Assembly (NCBI GenBank): GCA_023387335.1
Contig: JAEWIF010000003.1
Location: forward strand, 1 to 64,000
Source of the DNA: Pseudomonadota bacterium
GTDB lineage: Bacteria > Pseudomonadota > Gammaproteobacteria > Burkholderiales > Burkholderiaceae_C
Length of the DNA: 64,000 nucleotides
Reading direction: 5' to 3'
Shown: piece after piece, positions 61,774 to 64,000 of the stretch
Position numbering within the stretch: position 1 is the stretch's first letter
How the letters are laid out: every line of letters begins with the position of its first letter
Notes under the pieces: generated by a model
The model's input: only the letters and a program-made list of their open reading frames with translations
Databases searched by the model: none
Told to the model about the DNA's origin: nothing
Translations under genes and position numbers: made by a program

Positions 61774-62647
61774 GCGGCAGCCCCAGCGCCGCCATCAGCT
61801 CGCGCGCGTTGCCGGGCGCGTGCAGCTTGTCGGTGTTGTCGAAGTAGCAGTACACGTCGCGCGCTTCGCGCTTCGGTGGCGCCTTCTTCGAGATCCGCCG
61901 CGCGTCCGCGGGTTGCCGGCCGTGGCGCCAGGCGTCGATGCGCGCCGCCCAGTCGGCGATCTGCTCGGGCGTGTAGCGGCTCTTGTACAGCTCGGTGGAG
62001 CCGTGCAGCCGCATGTAGACGAAGTCGGCCGTGACGTCCTCGTAAAGCGGCCAGGGATTGGGCGTGTCGGCCACCACCCAGGCGATGCCATGGCGGCGGA
62101 GCAGGGCGATGAAGTCCGGATCCACGAAGGAGTCGTGCCTCACCTCCACGCAGTGGCGCAGGCGCTGCCGGTGCACGGGCTCCAGCAGCTCACGGCCCTT
62201 CAGGCGGTGGTCGCGCTGCAGGGCGACTTTCGCGGCGGCGGCCGTGGTCTTCGGCAGGGAAGCGAAGAAGGCCTCGAACAGCTCCGGGTTGAACCGCATC
62301 TGCGGCGGGAACTGCCAGAGGAGGGGCCCCAGCTTGTCGCCCAGCGCGAACAGCCCCGAGGCGAAGAAGTTGCCCATCGCCGCCTCGACGTTGCGCAGCT
62401 TGAGCATGTGGGTGATGAAGCGTCCGCCCTTGACCGCGAAGACGAAGCCCGGCGGCGTCTCGTCCGCCCACATCGCATAGCTGGAAGGCCGCTGCAGCGA
62501 ATAGAACGAGCCATTGAGCTCGATGCTGTTGAAGTGGCAGGCCGCGTGCCGCAGTTCGCGGCTCTGGGCCAGGCCGCGCGGATAGAAGTTGCCGCGCCAG
62601 GGCTCGTACCGCCAGCCCGAGACCCCGATGAAGACCTTGCCCGCCAT
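61739..62647 (-). CDS. DUF72 (YecE-like) protein
   Basis: This 302-residue TIM-barrel protein of the DUF72 family has FIGVSGWRYEPWRGNFYP at the start, the SFYSLQRPSSYAMWADETPPGFVFAVKGGRFITHMLKL core, and DVYCYFDNTDKLHAPGNARELMAAL at the end. Function of the family is not established. The 35-base overlap with the SDR tail is long for convergent genes but both ends keep family-typical sequence up to near their stops. Confidence 0.88.
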   Translation of the reverse strand: MAGKVFIGVSGWRYEPWRGNFYPRGLAQSRELRHAACHFNSIELNGSFYSLQRPSSYAMWADETPPGFVFAVKGGRFITHMLKLRNVEAAMGNFFASGLFALGDKLGPLLWQFPPQMRFNPELFEAFFASLPKTTAAAAKVALQRDHRLKGRELLEPVHRQRLRHCVEVRHDSFVDPDFIALLRRHGIAWVVADTPNPWPLYEDVTADFVYMRLHGSTELYKSRYTPEQIADWAARIDAWRHGRQPADARRISKKAPPKREARDVYCYFDNTDKLHAPGNARELMAALGLPLTPSTAGRWTP

Positions 62648-62824
62648 GCGCCCGGTCTTAGCAAAACGGCCGGGCTGTGCTTGTCGGCGCTTACCGTCTG
62701 TTGCAGGCGGAGCGGCGCTTCCCAGGGTGTCGGCCGCCGCGGCTCAACGGGTATCATGCGACCCACTTTTCGAGGGCCGTCCGCGGGCGGCCCGCCGCCG
62801 AGAATCCTCCACCGGGCTTGCGCC

Positions 62825-64000
62825 GTGCGTCTCAACTCCATCAAGCTTTCCGGATTCAAGTCCTTCGCCGAACCGACCAACTTCATGTTGCCCGGCCAGC
62901 TGGTCGGGGTGGTCGGTCCCAACGGCTGCGGCAAGTCCAACATCATGGACGCGGTGCGCTGGGTGCTCGGCGAGTCGAAGGCGAGCGAACTGCGCGGCGA
63001 GTCCATGCAGGACGTGATCTTCAACGGCACCACCACCCGCAAGCAGGCGTCGCGCTCCTCGGTCGAGCTGATCTTCGACAACGCCGACCACCGGGCGGGC
63101 GGCCAGTGGAGCCAGTTCGCGGAGATCGCGGTCAAGCGCGTGCTGACGCGCGACGGCACCAGCAGCTACTACATCAACAACCAGCCGGTGCGCCGGCGCG
63201 ACGTGCAGGACGTGTTCCTGGGCACCGGCCTCGGCCCGCGCGCCTACGCCATCATCGGCCAGGGCACGATCAGCCGGATCATCGAATCCAAGCCCGAGGA
63301 ACTGCGCCTGTTCCTCGAGGAAGCGGCGGGCGTCTCCAAGTACAAGGAGCGCCGCCGCGAGACCGAGAACCGCCTCTCGGACACGCGCGAGAACCTCACG
63401 CGGGTCGAAGACATCCTGCGCGAGCTGAACGCCAACCTGGACAAGCTCGAAAAGCAGGCCGAGGTCGCAGCGAAGTACAACTCCCTGCAGGCCGACGTCA
63501 CGCTCAAGCAGCACCAGCAATGGTTCCTGAAGCGCGCCGAGGCCGAGGTCGACCAGGGCCGCCTGAAGTCCGACGCCGAGAAGGCCGTCAACGACCTGGA
63601 ATCGCGCGTGGCCGACCTGCGCCACATCGAGAACGAGCTCGAGACCATCCGCCAGGCCCACTACGCGGCCGGCGACCAGGTCAACCAGGCCCAGGGCCTG
63701 CTGTACGAGGCCAGCGCCGAAGTCGGCCGGCTCGAAGCCGAGATCCGCTTCGTGGTCGAGGGCCGCCAGCGCGTCGAGCAGCGCCTGGCTCAGCTCAAGG
63801 AACAGACCGCCCAGTGGGCCGCGCGCAAGGACGATGCGGCCGCCGAGATCGAGACGCTCGCCGCCCAGGCCGTGGACGCCGAGGAGAAGGCCACGCTGCT
63901 GGCCGCCCAGGTGGAAGAGCAGGCGATGGCGCTGCCCGACCTGGAAGAAGCGCTGCGCCAGGCCCAGATCAAGTCGGCCGAGCAACGCACCGGGGTCGCC
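62825..64000 (+). CDS. smc: Chromosome segregation protein SMC, N-terminal part (continues past window)
   Basis: From a GTG at 62825 the frame is open to the window end (392 codons). It encodes the SMC head RLNSIKLSGFKSFAEPTNF with Walker A GPNGCGKSNIMDAVRWVLGE, the conserved GLGPRAYAIIGQGTISRIIESKPEELRLFLEEAAGVSKYKERRRE, and then the long first coiled coil. SMC with ScpAB organises and separates chromosomes. In the 177 bases upstream a possible -10 (TATCAT, 62752-62757) is visible without a clear -35. Confidence 0.96.
   Translation, partial: MRLNSIKLSGFKSFAEPTNFMLPGQLVGVVGPNGCGKSNIMDAVRWVLGESKASELRGESMQDVIFNGTTTRKQASRSSVELIFDNADHRAGGQWSQFAEIAVKRVLTRDGTSSYYINNQPVRRRDVQDVFLGTGLGPRAYAIIGQGTISRIIESKPEELRLFLEEAAGVSKYKERRRETENRLSDTRENLTRVEDILRELNANLDKLEKQAEVAAKYNSLQADVTLKQHQQWFLKRAEAEVDQGRLKSDAEKAVNDLESRVADLRHIENELETIRQAHYAAGDQVNQAQGLLYEASAEVGRLEAEIRFVVEGRQRVEQRLAQLKEQTAQWAARKDDAAAEIETLAAQAVDAEEKATLLAAQVEEQAMALPDLEEALRQAQIKSAEQRTGVA

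Overview
This is a GC-rich chromosomal stretch of a Gram-negative bacterium, most likely a betaproteobacterium of the order Burkholderiales (Comamonadaceae-like, for example Ramlibacter, Variovorax or Acidovorax relatives). The reasons are a Bug-type solute receptor beside a CaiB-type CoA-transferase, LPS genes, a tol-pal operon, hemF, pilU, a dapC-dapD-dapE lysine/peptidoglycan precursor cluster, and codon use with almost exclusively G/C third positions. No genus can be fixed from the sequence alone. Many genes are coupled by 4-base ATGA/GTGA/TTGA or 1-base TGATG overlaps, and several starts are GTG or TTG.

Layout. 1-4090: end of an rhs polymorphic-toxin gene, its probable immunity gene, then a decayed second rhs tip and an orphan downstream fragment. 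4118-8601 (minus): a pyrimidine cluster of GTP-cyclohydrolase-II-like urc1, DUF1688 urc4, upp and codA, matching the URC uracil-degradation pathway with a cytosine entry point. 8668-23297: an accessory locus with a TagH-like FHA protein (minus) divergent from a two-partner secretion pair (TpsB transporter and a 3119-residue repetitive TpsA exoprotein), followed directly by a membrane-anchored Hanks-type Ser/Thr kinase. 23313-27451 (minus): LysR regulator, CoA-transferase, HMG-CoA-lyase-like enzyme and Bug receptor, a catabolic operon for an unidentified organic acid. 27476-37300: housekeeping genes (HerA-like ATPase, yebC, purD, hemF, nadD, rsfS, rlmH, maf, rng) plus a PAS-only protein.

37307-43228: LPS assembly (galE, msbA, O-antigen ligase, heptosyltransferase on minus; WaaE-like glycosyltransferase on plus). 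43316-46737: tolB-pal-cpoB-tcdA, with no tolQRA directly upstream. 46779-46854: tRNA-Lys(UUU) with promoter and terminator. 46950-51581: a compositionally different block in which a GtrB-like/GtrA/GT-C membrane glycosylation cassette is flanked by two minus-strand lipoprotein genes. 52111-64000: small GAF and membrane-type proteins, an ABC-F ATPase, prmB, a REP-like doublet, dapE, pilU, dapD, dapC, a VOC protein, an SDR, a DUF72 protein and the start of smc.

The most unusual assembly is the FHA-TpsB-TpsA-kinase locus. It places a phosphopeptide reader and a Ser/Thr kinase next to a secreted giant adhesin that ends in a HMW1-like cysteine pair. The Gtr-like cassette after tRNA-Lys and the rhs tip remnants are the other main signs of horizontal exchange.
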